In this document: positions 25,588 through 38,300 of the stretch, in pieces
How the letters are laid out: each line of letters opens with the position of its first letter
Position numbering within the stretch: position 1 is the stretch's first letter
Assembly (NCBI GenBank): GCA_019787685.1
Contig: JAHNUO010000006.1
Location: 1,054,001 to 1,118,000, forward strand
Source of the DNA: Chiua virens
Lineage: Eukaryota > Basidiomycota > Agaricomycetes > Boletales > Boletaceae
Length of the DNA stretch: 64,000 nucleotides
Direction: 5' to 3'
Made by a program: the position numbers and the translations under genes
Notes under the pieces: model-generated
Databases searched by the model: none
What the model saw: only the letters and a program-made list of their open reading frames with translations
Told to the model about the DNA's origin: nothing

Positions 25588-27630
25588 ATGGATAGTGCCC
25601 CTTTCTTCGTATCTGGCTTCGCCCTTGCCCTCGTGGCTGCCATCGCCATTGATCGTGTTCGATGGCCATCCAAGGCATGGTTTCCTCACCTCTCAGCGTC
25701 GCCGTACTTACCCTCCATTCCTGGCCCTTCCTGCAGCTCCATCATATCCCCTCTGTCGGACCATCAGGTCCTCTTCTCTCCTATTATGGCGCCGTAAAGT
25801 TCGTTCGACATGCGAGGTCCATGGTTCAGCAGGGCTATGATCTGGTCCGTCTTCTCCACCATTTTTTTTTCGTTTCATGTGCTCACCTCGAAGCCAGTAC
25901 AAAGACAAATTCTTTAGAGTGCCAATGATGGACCGATGGGTGGTCGTATTGACAGGTCCTGAACTGGTAGAGGAGTTCCGCAGAATTCCCGACGACAAAC
26001 TGTCCTTCGATCACGCAATGAGAGACGTGTGTATTACCCTTTTATTGACACCATCGATTTTCACGTACGTAACAACACTCAGATTCTTCAAGTCAAATAC
26101 ACCTTCGGCATTGAAGCGCAGACACATCCTTACCACGTCACCGTTCTTCAAGGTCCCCTCAGACGCAAGCTAGGTAGTATTTTTCCCGATATACACCACG
26201 AGATCTGTCAGACGTTCGACCAAATACTTCCTCCCACTGAACGCGGTAAGTACCACCTCACATTCCTGCGAATCAGGCCCGATGGACCATCCCGATAGGC
26301 TGGGTGTGCGTTCCTGCATATTCCGCGGCGATGAAAACGACATGCCGTACAAGCAATCGCGTGTTTGTTGGACTTCCTATTTGTAAGCTGCACTTTATGC
26401 CGCCGCAAAGTAGCTACTCAGCCCCGTTCATAGCTCAGTCTCCTGAATTTGCCGACGTCCAAGAAAAGTTTGCCGTGCAAATTGTTCTACGAGCCAGTCT
26501 GGTCAACTTCTTTCCAAAGTTGATGCATCCGTGAGCACATCCGTCACGACTGATAGTGCGACGATTTGGACTTTTGATTTCCAGAATTATTGGTCGCATA
26601 TTAACTAACACTCCCAGCAGTTTGAGGCGTTGTATGGCATTGCTGAAGCCCATCGTGGACGAACGGTTAAGGCAATTCAACGATGATCCTGGTGACGAGT
26701 CAGCCAGCCTTCCGGTCCGCTTTGCCTAATCTCACGACCATATTCGACCTTACGCTTAATCGCAGGATGATGTGATCTCCTGGCTTCTTCAGGTTGCTAG
26801 ACCAGAAGATAGGAATCTGCGCAGTATCTGCCTCCGTATCCTTGTATTAAATTTTGCATCTTTGCACACTTCGGCTCAGGTTTGTCTCTCCCTTCTAAAG
26901 GGAATATTATCATTAATGCTGTGACGTAGACTCTTGCCCATGCACTGCTGAATCTTGCATCTTACCCACAATACATAGAAACCTTACGCGATGAGGTGCG
27001 AGATGTCACTGAACAGTATGGGTGGACGAAGGACTCGGTGGCAATGATGGTAAAAATGGAAAGCTTCTTAAAAGAGTCTCAGAGATTCAGTGGCACGAGC
27101 CTCCGTGGGTCACTTTCCTACATCTTTGGAGCGAGGTGTTGATCTTTACGCTAGTCCCCATCATTCGCAAAGCTATGGAAGATATCACGTTTTCTGATGG
27201 AACAACAATCCCTTGTGGTACTCACCTGGCTGTCGCCTCAGTACCCATGCATCTCGACGATCGCCATTATGAAAATGCATCTGAATTCGATCCATTCCGC
27301 TTCTTATCGGGACAGTATGCTGGAGACGAATCATCGCAGAAGTTTAGACTTGCAGCCATTAACCGGCTGTACTTGGTATTTGGACTCGGAAATCGGGCCT
27401 GGTAGGTCCACTAGCTTTCGACGCTGGTATTCTGTACGTCCTTACTAACCGTCTGTCCTAGCCCCGGGCGTTTTTTTGTGTCTACGACGATGACCGCGAC
27501 CATGGCTCACTTGGTATTAAATTATGATATGAAATTGAAGGATGGGGTGCGGCCTCCAGACCAATGGTTCTTGATGAATTGCTTACCCAACCAAGCCGCG
27601 GAGCTCATGTTCAGACGACGGTCATCATAA
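25588..27630 (+). CDS. Cytochrome P450 monooxygenase (ent-kaurene-oxidase-like I-helix type)
   Basis: A haem-thiolate monooxygenase anchored in the ER. Eleven exons (25588-25656, 25737-25844, 25898-26026, 26083-26245, 26299-26382, 26434-26530, 26585-26714, 26766-26879, 26930-27104, 27155-27401, 27462-27630) close in phase to 494 aa; introns are 50-60 bp except the first (80 bp). The N-terminal anchor is FFVSGFALALVAAIAIDR, followed by HIPSVGPSGPLLSYYG. The ExxR motif is KESQR, the PERF-like segment is FDPFRF, and the haem loop is FGLGNRACPGRFF, completed across the last intron. The I-helix reads LNFASLHTSAQ instead of the usual A/G-G-x-D/E-T-T/S, a pattern shared with ent-kaurene-oxidase-like fungal P450s. 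The substrate is unknown; no terpene synthase or other pathway gene is adjacent. Confidence 0.95.
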
Positions 27631-29034
27631 CCACCCCATGTTTCTCCATTGCACGGCGTAACTTCGTATACGCGGTTCGCCCTCATGTTTATTCGTTCGC
27701 ATACAACTCGAATATTTAATAGACCCACTCAATCGCGAAACGACGTAATTCGAGGTGGTTGATAGGAATTATCAAAATTAACTCACAAGATCTCATCATT
27801 AAGTATTTGATTTTGATGTAACGCGTATAAGCGAATATAAGTATGTGGATACGCATACGGTACTTGACACATCTAAGATGGTGTATTCATTTCTCTTATG
27901 GTGGATATTAGCCGCATAGGAGACGGGATTCGTGTGGATCGTTTGGGGCGCTCTAAACTTTTTTACTCGCCGCACCAGCTACAATATTTCGGTCTCTTGT
28001 ACGTAAAGTGACGTTCCCTTGGTTGCTGAATCAAATTGCCGCCAGAAGCCTGTACGAACCAACTTCGGGGTGCAGGTTGACACCCGCGGACAATGTCAGG
28101 TGACAGAGAATGTGTGGATCTACGCCGACGGAGTCAAACTATTTCAGGAAGTCTCGTTAATCATACACTCCCGGTGACCTCTGGCAGATATTGATATTGA
28201 CTGCGCTCATGAAAACGGAGAGCCGACGTTCCCTACCTGGTCTTGGAAGTCACTGAGGGCTTGGCGTGTCAGCCTTTCCCCATCATACCTTCCGACGGGA
28301 TTCTTTCTGTTTTAATTTGACACTTCAATGACTCGGAGTGGCATCCCTTAAACGCTCACCATTTTTGGCGTATGCCTTTATCTCTGCGGTAACCGTACTG
28401 CACTTCTTACATGGCACGTCCAGTAAGCCGAGACGCTTGCGGAGGTTTGACGCAGGTGGGAACAGTACTTGCATGTCCAAGGTTTGACAGTGCTCTCCGG
28501 TAGTATACAGAGGATACAATGAGCGCTGGCAGCAAGCCAGATTGCAAAGCGCGTCGAGAGTTTTTTGTCCAACAATCAATTTGAAGCGGTCGTGGTCCAT
28601 TCGGCCAATGAGAACTTCAAGTTGGGCTTGTATCAAGGATCAGCGTGCGCCCGACTCTTAGTCGTTCGTCGGTTTTGGGCCCCACTTACAACCCACTTGT
28701 AGCATCGGCGACAGTCAACGAAGCTATTTTTTCATCATATCTTTTTTCATTGCCTTGCCGCGGCTATGCATGCATGTACATATAAGACTTGACTAGCTTG
28801 AATCACTAGCATTGACATGGCCCCAATTCGTACAAGGCTTGTAGATGGGATTCAAATTTCAGGAATTGACGGCATGAGCTAAGACTATGTACTTAATAAT
28901 TCATGAGACCGTTTGCGCCATTGTGGTGAACTTCAATTCATTGGCGTTGATTACAATCTATCGAGAAGGACTGACACGAACTGAAAAGGAAGTAAAAGAT
29001 GTTAACATCATTTTACCGTCGGTCCGAGGGGCGA
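27631..29034. other. Long intergenic region downstream of P450
   Basis: About 1.4 kb between the P450 stop and the SF3A2 stop. Apart from the doubtful minus-strand frame at 28325-28636, I see no gene, RNA or repeat. Confidence 0.5.
28325..28636 (-). CDS. Doubtful 103-codon open frame
   Basis: A single open frame with a Cys-rich middle (ALCNLACCQRSLYPLY and DVPCKKCSTV) but no recognised domain, no clear signal peptide and no splice-supported extension. It lies alone in an intergenic interval. It may be an orphan gene, a remnant or chance; composition alone does not decide. Confidence 0.2.
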   Translation of the reverse strand: MIQAQLEVLIGRMDHDRFKLIVGQKTLDALCNLACCQRSLYPLYTTGEHCQTLDMQVLFPPASNLRKRLGLLDVPCKKCSTVTAEIKAYAKNGERLRDATPSH

Positions 29035-29898
29035 TCAGTACGACATGCGGAACATGAACTGAAAGGTGTACTGCTTTGTATCTGGATCCCAATGTGACCA
29101 ATTCCAGTATCCTGCATCGTCAAATTCATCTTCTATCTCCCTCGCAGGGATGCGAAATGCAATAGTCTCATATGGTTCAGCAGCGACCTTTGATGGCGTG
29201 TTAGTTCTCCCACATTTCGTGCGTCGAAAGAACGGACGTACGATCAAATATTGGTACGCCTTGTTCGGTGGCTCGCGTTTTTGTTCCCAGGCACTCATAA
29301 ACCGCCTTCGGGGAATGACATTTGGTTTGATCTGGGGAAGATGTACCTGTACCATCATACCTTCCTTCCCTGTATCCTTGTCACGGACTTTTGTCACACG
29401 GTAACCTGGTCGGCCAATTTTGAGGAAGACTTTTCGCTGGACACTGGACTGGGCTGGGGCTACCATCAACTGGGTCTCCTTGGCATCTCGGGCAGCTCTC
29501 CTTGCGAGGTTTGTTTGGTGTTTTTTCCCTTGTGTATGCGCAAGATACGATCCTTCATTCGTGTGGAGCGTCAAACACAGCCGACATTCGAGGGACCCAA
29601 GATGGTTGCGTAGAATGTAGGGATCCTGCGAGAAGTCAGAGACCAGTTACAAGGGAAGGAATATACGTACTTTCGCAAGATCAATAGTTTCAAGCGCAAG
29701 CTTTCTAAGTCGCTCTCTTCTGTCGACGTTGGTCTCCGATGCACCTGCGACACCACCACCACCAAACTTGGAGCCTACACGATTCTACATGCAAGTTGAA
29801 TAATGTGGAGCATGCTAGCGCGGATAAACGAACCTGATAATCTACAAGATAATCTAGGTCAGCTTTCGTTGTAATGAGTGAAACAACACCATACCCAT
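29035..29898 (-). CDS. SF3A2: Splicing factor 3A subunit 2 (PRP11 homolog)
   Basis: A component of the SF3a complex of U2 snRNP, needed for branch-site recognition. Five exons: 29895-29898, 29834-29841, 29671-29784, 29242-29625 and 29035-29187, giving 220 aa. The first coding exon is only 4 nt (ATG plus G) and the second only 8 nt; together they produce MDYQ, which joins NRVGSKFGGGGVAG, as in human SF3A2 (MDFQHRPGGKTG). The zinc finger follows (LECRLCLTLHTNEGSYLAHT then GKKH), with KIGRPGYRVTKVRDKDTGK, PRRRFMSAWEQKREPPNKAY and AAEPYETIAFRIPAREIE. The 54-bp intron 29188-29241 is a multiple of three without an in-frame stop, but removing it restores the conserved YQYLIVAAEPYE. Ends FQFMFRMSY. 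Confidence 0.95.
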
Positions 29899-30108
29899 TG
29901 AATATGCTTTTTGTCTCGGTGGTTGCGGTCAAAGTTGCAAACGGGAGAGCTTAGTCACCTACCCGATTTAGTGTCAAAATTTACGCTATAGTCTTCAAGT
30001 TATATTTGAGTACACCAGCTCACATCCTGCAGCCAAAACGTCCACTTGCTCGCCCTTGAGCTTAGTTCTGGATACACTCGGCAAATTTTCGCGTCGCTCC
30101 GAGTCGAT

Positions 30109-33100
30109 ATGGCAGTACACAAACGTCGTCTTGATGATGGTGTTTCCACCCCAAAATCGAAGAAGGTGAAGCTATCGTCGGAAAAGTCAGAGAAAAAAAC
30201 AGAAAAGGGGATCCGGTCCCTTCTACATCTGCAATGACATTGGACGAGATTGATTTCCCGCGTGGGGGCGGAACTACTCTGACACCACTCGAGGTCAAAA
30301 CTATTCGAGCAGAGGCGGTCAGAGAAGCAGACCAGGAACTATTCGTTGTAGGTGTCGCGATTAGTTGGTGAAGGGCTAATCTTAAGTCTCTTAGTCCACA
30401 AAGCAACCCCAGGTCAAACGCAAAAAGCCCAAGTCCGACGTAAAGGGAAAAGCTACAGAGATCGGGATGCAGAAAAAGGATGGTGTCCGTATCGAGCACC
30501 TAAATTACAAGGTAATTTCTGATCCAATTTTGCATTACTGAAACTAATTTTTTGTAGCGTCTCACTCCGGGAATGAAGGTGCTTGGTCAAGTTATGTCGA
30601 TACAACCACTCGCTCTCGTGGTCTCGCTGCCAAATCAACTTCTTGCTCACGTACCAATCACTCAAATCACGTCGCAGCTTACCGCTCGGCTTGAGTCCAC
30701 GAATACGGTTGAAGATGAAGAGCTCGATGACGATAAATCAGAGTGTTCTACTCAGGTTCCAGACTTGACAGACCTATTCTATGTTGGACAATACATCCGT
30801 GCCATTGTAATGAGTGCGCACGCTCCGGGTACTACGGATGTAGTTGGACTTGGACGCGTTCGTGATGACGCCGTCAAAGCTAGTCGTAGGGTTGAGCTCA
30901 GCCTCCTTCCAGAGAAGGTCAATATGGGTGTGCAGAAAGTCGATTTGAAGGTTGGCTATGTGAGTCTCTTTCGGTGATGCAAGAGTAAGATACTAATTCT
31001 ACATCAGTCCCTGAGTGCGGCTGTGCGAAGTATTGAGGACCATGGGTACACCATTGATCTCGGTGTTTCTGGAATATCTGGATTCTTGTCATTCAAGGAG
31101 GCTCATAAAAGAGATTCGGAAGGTTCCAGACTCCAAGTGGGAGCATTCATAGATGTTTCTGTCATCAAAATGTCGTCGAGTGGTCGTATATGCACACTCA
31201 CCAACGATCCTGAAGCAGTTGTCTCATCTTCGGTAATTCTCGTTACTAGCCATACCGTTGACCTAGCTGAATCATCTTTAGATATCCGAAGTGAGCAATG
31301 TTTCATCCGTATTGCCAGGGTCGTTGGTGCAATCCTTGATCACTGCTGTGGTGCCGGATGGCCTAAACTTGCAAATCCTAGGGTTCTTCAATGCAACGGC
31401 TGACGAATTTCACTTACCGAGCACATATAAATCGCTCAAAGCAGGGGAAAAGTTGAAGGCAAGGGTGCTATACGATCTTCCAGGTACCACTCCACCGCGG
31501 TTCGTTGTCACACTTGCAGAACACCACATCAGGCTTCAACTCAAGGCTACATCTGAGGATCAGCTTTTGCACGCCGCTTTTCCTGTGGGGACCGTCCTGG
31601 ACTCGGTTCAAGTACGGCGGGTAGAAACAGAGAGAGGACTGGTTGTGGACGTACAGTCCGATCAAGAAGGTTTTGTTCATGTGAGTATTCAGTGCCTAAT
31701 CTTCATGTTGCATCCGACGATTTTCAGATTTCGCATGTTTCTGATGACCACGTTCCCTTATTGTCTGCGTCATCTGGACCGTGGAGAGTAAACACGTTCC
31801 ACAGAGCACGCGTAATTGGGTATCATCCGTTCGACGGCATTTTACAGCTCTCTTTCCGATTGTCCGTCTTAGAACAAAGGTTTCTACAGGCTGGCGAAGT
31901 GCAAGTTGGTGAGACATTGAAGGGGATAGTCAAAAGATTGACAGATTCCGCCCTCTTCGTGTCAATCTCTGGGAATGTAGATGGAGTGATTTGGCCTACA
32001 CACTATGCTGACATTCCTCTCAAGCATCCTTCGAAGAAGTTCAAGGCCGGAGTGAGCATTAAATGCCGTGTAAGTGCCCAGTGTCAGTGCATCTCTTGTA
32101 TACTTATCGATTTCAAGGTTCTCGCAGTCGATCCAGAGCGCAAACGCGTTGTGTTGACAGCCAAAAAAACGCTCTTGGACACGGCGTCTCCCATCCTAAC
32201 CTCCTTTGCCGATGCCAAGGTTGGCCTTGTTACTCACGCGGTCGTTTTTCGGGTCTCAGACAAGCATCTTATGGTCGAGTTTTTCAACAATGTAAAGGCT
32301 ATAGTACCCGCACGCGAGGCCAGGTATAATTTTTTTTACAACAAATACGATCACACTCTAAATAAATTTCAGCGAAACCGGTGCGAAACTGAGTGATATA
32401 TATACGCCTGGAAAGGTGATCAAAGTGCGCGTCATCTCCGTGGATCCAGAAGAACAACGAATTGTGGCTAGCATTCGTCAAACTACATCTTCGTTCATTT
32501 CAACTGTGACAGACATATCCGGCGTCCTCGTAGGGGACACGGTTGAGGGTGTCGTCACCGAACTACACAAATTAAACACCGTGCTCTCGCTGAAGCCATC
32601 CGATGTGCGGGCGCTCATCTCCTTCTCCGCCTTGGCACGCCATTGGAACACGACGGTTCCAGAACTTAAGACGTCTCTGAAACCGGGCGATTCAATTGCC
32701 TCACTGGCTGTGGTATCCCGCAACTCGGAGAAAAGTTTCGTTGTCGTTACTGGGTGTTCGAAAAGCGAACGACTGAAGAAGGCTACACTGTCTATGGAGA
32801 CTGTCGCCATCGGACAGATCGTTAGTGGACGAGTGACGAAGTATACACGTTATGGCGCTCATATCAAGCTCACCTCCCGGATCTCAGGATCTCTACATCC
32901 GACGGATACCTCGGACGACTACGAAACTGGAAATCCTTTCCCTGCTGTAGATTCTATCGTGAGGGCTGCCGTGACCGGTATTGACAAATCGAGAAATTAC
33001 CTATCCCTTTCTATGCGCGCCTCGAGACTTTCACCGGATGCCACTTTGCAGCCAGTGGACCGCGAAATAAACGGTATCGACGATCTCAATGTTGGGGACA

Positions 33101-35225
33101 CTGTGAGAGGTTTCATCAAGAGTGTTGCAGAACATGGGCTATTTGTGATGCTTGGGAGAGGAATAGATGCACGTGTTCAAATCAAAGAACTCTTTGACGA
33201 AGTAAAACTTGATTTTTTTCCCTGACAATGAATGGCTATGTTGACAAACGTCCCCAGTACGTCAAGGACTGGAAGGGTCGCTTTATTGCGAACCAATTAG
33301 TCAAGGGACGGATCTTGAAGTATGTGGGTTTCATCAGGGCATTGAGTTGACTTCGCTGATAGCGTACTAGCGTTGATATTCCCAATAAAAAAGTCGAAAT
33401 GACCTTCCGCTCAGGTGACCTGACACGTACGCCAGCCAGTTCACTGGCTCTCAGCGATCTTCAAGAAGGTCAGAAAGTTATCGGACGGGTCAAGCGCGTT
33501 GAACAGTATGGCATCTTTATCGAGATTCAAGGCTCGAAGATATGTGGTCTCTGTCACAAATCCCAGGCAAGCTGTCACTTTGTCGATTTGTTATTTCTGC
33601 TGACGACTCTGTCAGCTCTCGGATAACAAGGACGCGGATGTCACGGTCGCTCTTCGCACATTTCGTGAAGGTGATCGCGTGAGGGCTCTTATTCTTGCTC
33701 GCGATCTCGAGAAGAAACAGCTCTCGCTCGGCCTAAAGCCTTCTTACTTTGCCGACGAGGACGAGGCTGAATCCGATTCTGAAGTGTCGCGGGATAACGA
33801 ATTGAATGTTGCAGACGACGTTAGCACGGACGAAGCACTTGACGAAAGTGACTCAGACTGTGGCTCAGAAGAAAAACCGCATGATTCCACTTCAGACGAG
33901 GAATTGGTCGAAGTTGGCGACGGGTATGATGAGCATGACTATGATGACGAAGCACAGGACGACACCATGGAGGCTGACCTTGTGCCTCCCGATTCCACCG
34001 AATCCTCGAGACGACGGGGCCGACGAGACGTAGATTCCCGCTCCCTCAAAGTTGACGGTTTCCAGTGGTTTGCGAACGATGACGGATCCCAAGACGAGAA
34101 ATCTCATTCGGAGTCCCCGGCTCAAAGCGATAGTGAGGGAGACACTGAGAAAAAAAAGCGGAAAAAGCGGAAGGAGATAGAGAAGGATGTTACCGCTGAC
34201 ATGCAGACCAAACTGCCTGACTCGAACGCCGACTTTGAGAGGACACTTTTAGGGTCCCCTAATTCCTCTTATCTTTGGATCCAGTACATGTCCTTCCAGC
34301 TGCAACTTTCCGAGATCGACAAAGCACGAGCCATTGGCAAACGTGCTCTTCAAACTATTCATTTTCGGGAGGAACAGGAGAAGCTCAACGTCTGGATAGC
34401 TCTGCTCAATTTGGAGAACGTATACGGCACCGATACCACAATGGAGCTTGTCTTCAAGGATGCTGCGCGCCATAATGATTCCAAGACAATTCATCTGCGC
34501 CTCGCAGCCATCTTTGATGAAAGTCAAAAATATGAGGTACGCTGAGGTCCGCCGTCGCCGGAACCTTAATCTGATTGTCTAACAGAGGGCAGAAGAACAA
34601 TACAAGCGAACATGCAAAAAATTCGGACAGAGTTCAAAAGTTTGGACGCTGTTCGCAGAACATTACTTTCGACGTGGCCTAGTAGAGGACGCACGCAAAC
34701 TCTTGACGCGTTCTTTACAGAGCCTAGAGAAACGGAAACGTTGGTAGGCATTTTGTTGGTATGTTCCGATGTGTCTAACGCTATCTACTAGACCTCAAGA
34801 CGATATCCAAGTTCGCGCAACTAGAGTACAAGCTCGGTGACGCTGAGCGAGGAAGGACAATTTTCGAAGGCATTGTGGATTCGCATCCTAAGCGATGGGA
34901 CGTTTGGTCTGTCTACATGGACATGGAGGCTAGCAAAGGAGGCATCCAACATCTCCGGTAGGTCCGAGGTTTTATTCGTGAAACGCGGCTGAACGGCTTC
35001 GTAGGAACCTCTTTGACCACGTCCTTGCCATCAAGATGACAAGCCACAAGGCGAAGTACATATTCATAATTCGCACACATAGGTGTCCCACTCACATTCG
35101 ATTACCATAGGACATTCTTCAAGAAATGGCTAGATCTGGAGCGCAAATTAGGCGACGAAGAAGGTGCCGCGGTTGTAAAGCAGAAGGCGATTGAATGGAC
35201 CCAAACAGCTGCTAAGGCCGTGTAA
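30109..35225 (+). CDS. RRP5: rRNA biogenesis protein RRP5 (S1 repeats plus HAT repeats)
   Basis: A nucleolar scaffold of the 90S pre-ribosome, required for both 18S and 5.8S maturation. Sixteen exons close in phase from the block DEIDFPRGGGTTLTPLEVK onward (30348-30394 is the first intron; the last exon is 35111-35225). The first S1 repeat follows (RLTPGMKVLGQVMSIQPLAL), then a series of S1 repeats including GYTIDLGVSGISGFL, YGAHIKLTSRISGSLHP, EHGLFVMLGRGIDARV and QYGIFIEIQGSKICGL. An acidic linker precedes C-terminal HAT helices (LLGSPNSSYLWIQYMSFQL, DAERGRTIFEGIVDSHPKRW). Intron 33567-33615 starts with GC. The N-terminal MAVHKRRLDDG segment is one base out of frame with the rest (A7 at 30192-30198 or G4 at 30207-30210). 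From the in-frame ATG at 30234 the protein is 1,432 aa. Confidence 0.93.
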
Positions 35226-35394
35226 AACCTTTATTCATATATCTGGCAAAAAGAACCAAAGAAATTGACGGGAGACAAAATTATTCGACTGAACGTGCAA
35301 ATCCGAACGAGTGTAAGTATTTGGGAAAGCAATCAAGGTGATAATGGTATAAAATGTATATATGCAAGAAATATTGGTGACAATACTGTGAGCG

Positions 35395-38300
35395 TCATGA
35401 CCGTGAAGCTACTCGAGCGTGTCCAAGAGGCGAGGATTCGAAATCGCTCAGTGGCCGGCGCGTACTCATCGAACTAGCGAGTTGTCGTTGCCAGTCATCT
35501 AGCTCGTTGGAGAGGTGTTCAAAGTTCTCGGAGCTAGACATACTCGACGGGCGATTGAACGAAGGCTGATCAACCTCTAGAAGAAGGTGGATTTTGTGAG
35601 AAAGTTGTTCGTTCTCCCGTTTGAGGTTGGTGTTCTCTTGTGTGAGCTTTTCGACGGCCGTTTCATCCGAACCTTTCCGGTAGATGGCCAAGGTTGCATT
35701 GAGCCTTTCAATCTCGTGTTGGAGTTCTTCTACTCGTGAGTACCGGTCGTCCGATTCTCGTTGAGAGGCAATCAAATTCTCTCTCATCGACGACAGGTCC
35801 TTTTCCAGCACATCAATACGCTGACGTAGATCCGAGTTTTCGTTTGTTAGTCGTTGAGATTGCTTCTGTGCCTCGATGAGCTGGGAGCGCAGAAGATCGT
35901 GACTATCGTCAGAGGGCGTGGTGCTGCCGTTGGCACGTGTTCGCGATCCGGGTTCAGTGCTCGAGCGTCCGTGTGCTGCGTCAAGCTCGGCTTGAAGAGA
36001 GGAATTTGTCGTCTTCTGCTTCGTCAACTCGTCCTTCATTCTCCGCATCATTTTTTCTGTGCCCCTGCAAGGAGTAGCATAAGAGATCATTCGTTGCATG
36101 GTTATGTCATAGCTCACTTCACATAGTGAACAGCCAGCTGGTAATCTTCTTCCATCTGCTGCATTCTCGCTTTATAGCTGCGTTCGGTTTCCTCAAGCTT
36201 GCTTTCAACCTCGAGAGCCCGAGCTTCTGCGGCAGAATCACTCTCAACAATCGGACTTTGCCTAGAGCGAGAACGTTCCAACTGTGAGGTTAGGGCGGCA
36301 ATCTGACCCTCGACATCCTGTTTTCTTCGCAGAGCTTGAGCGAGTTCGCGCTCCGAGTTCTCGTGAAGCCGGACACGCTCGTCCAACTGCTTCTCGAGTT
36401 CAGCTACCCGAGATGCATCAAGACGGCTCGTAGATTCTTCCGCTTCCGAGTTGAGCCCATTTTCTGCGAGGTAATTACGCAGCATTGCTAACCGAACATT
36501 AGAATCAGTGGCATCTTTAAGAGCTTCCCGAAGCTCTTTTTCTTTCTCCACAAAGTCTTTACGCAGGTGTCCATGTTCTGAAGTAGAACTGGCAAGCTGA
36601 GCACGGAGCCCAACAACCTGAGAACGCAAAAACGTTTGCTCGGACTCCGAGTCTCGAAACTTCTGGCGCTCTTCGCTAAGCTCGTTTTGCATTTCCTCCA
36701 AACGTTGTGTGACCTCTTTCAACATCTGTCTCAGAGATGCGGTCTCCGTCCCCATCGCCTCGAGTTTCTCGGTGTGCGCCCGTGTGTGCCTGTCCTCGTC
36801 AGCCCGAAGATCTCGGTGAGAATCCAACAGTTCCCCGAGGCTACCGGTTGTCAATGCTCGGAAGGCGTCCGCTTCTTCGCGTGATTTGGCCCACGAATTC
36901 TCCACCTCTGCTAACCGGCCCTGTAGAGACTCCACTTCCGATGTGCGTGCCTCAAGCTCGCCTCTGAGCTCGGCGAGCTCACTTTCTAGTTGACTGACTT
37001 GACTGCGCGCGCGTTGATGAGCTGTATCGACTTCTTCAGAACGAGAAGTCTGTGCTTGAAGGGCTGTACGTGCTTGATCTAACGCACGGATATGTTGGTC
37101 GCGGAGGAGAATGAGTTCTTGTACTTGGTTCTTAATTTGCTTGTGTTCGGCATCTTTCTGCTCGAGCGAAGACGTTTGCGCAAGTAGACGATCGGCATGG
37201 TCCCGGACAGCAGCTTCCACAGCAATATACCTAGTCTGGAGTTCAGAGTGTGCACGATCATTACGATCGCGAGATTCCTCCAGGGCATCCGCACGCTTGT
37301 TGGCATCTATTGCGCGTGCCTCGGCTTGTTCGAGTAGGGTTGTTTGTAAGGACAGTGAATCGCTTAGCTCATCGACTTTGCGGCGCATACTCGTCTGTTC
37401 AGACATGAGGGTGGCGAGATGTCGCTCGAGCTCTGCAATCCGTTCGCGTTCGGCACGAGCGACATCTGAATGTGTACCGGCCTCATACGCTGTGAGCTTG
37501 GCACGATAGTACGCTGCTTCTTGGATAGCACTCGATTTCATGCGTTCAGCATCCGCAATCCGATCCGAGGCTTCTCTAGCTTGATTGGCTAGCGTAGTCT
37601 AAGCATTCTGAGTCAGCATTTGTCGGTCGCAACCAAACATGCAAGGATCGACTCGAGATAACAGCGAACTCTCACCTGTATTTGTGTCTTGAAATGTTTG
37701 AAGTTCAATATCATATCCGCCATCTTTGTCTGTTCATCACTGGCCAACGTCTCGGGCTTCAGGTTCTCAGCCTCAAGAAGTTCCTCGTCCACCTGTACAA
37801 ATCCTGACCGAGATGCCTTCAAAAGTGCCGTTTTCATCCAAGTCTCGCGCTTGCGCAGCATATCGACCTCCAATTCTTTCGCTTTGTAATCCCGAATGAG
37901 GTCGGCAGTCACGTTGCCCGTACTACCGAACTTCTGCTGCGAGTGGCCGTGCGAATGCCCATAACTGTTGGTGGTTGGGGTAGCAGAAGGAGAGCTTTGG
38001 TAGAACGCATCCAGCGGAGGCTTGCTCCTATCAATGACAGGCGAAGGACTGCGTGCGGCAAGGTTACCATTCATGCTGATAGCCACGCTGGTCATTGTAG
38101 TTGGCTGCCCCTGTTTTCCATGACCATCAACGCTACCTCCCACAGGGGATATCGCCCTGCTAGCAACCCCAAACGAGGTGGGGCTCCGTGCACGCTGCGT
38201 TTGTCCCTGCGAGTCTGTTGGAGTTGGTGCTCGTTCTGTGGCCCTTGATCCCGCTGAGACCGCGCTTTCGGACGTAAAACCTGTGTCTGTGGCATCCCCG

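Noticed and set aside
30109..30347. Programmed frameshift in RRP5
   Set aside because: The break sits at A7/G4 homopolymers and similar breaks occur in unrelated genes, so an assembly indel or use of the ATG at 30234 is simpler.
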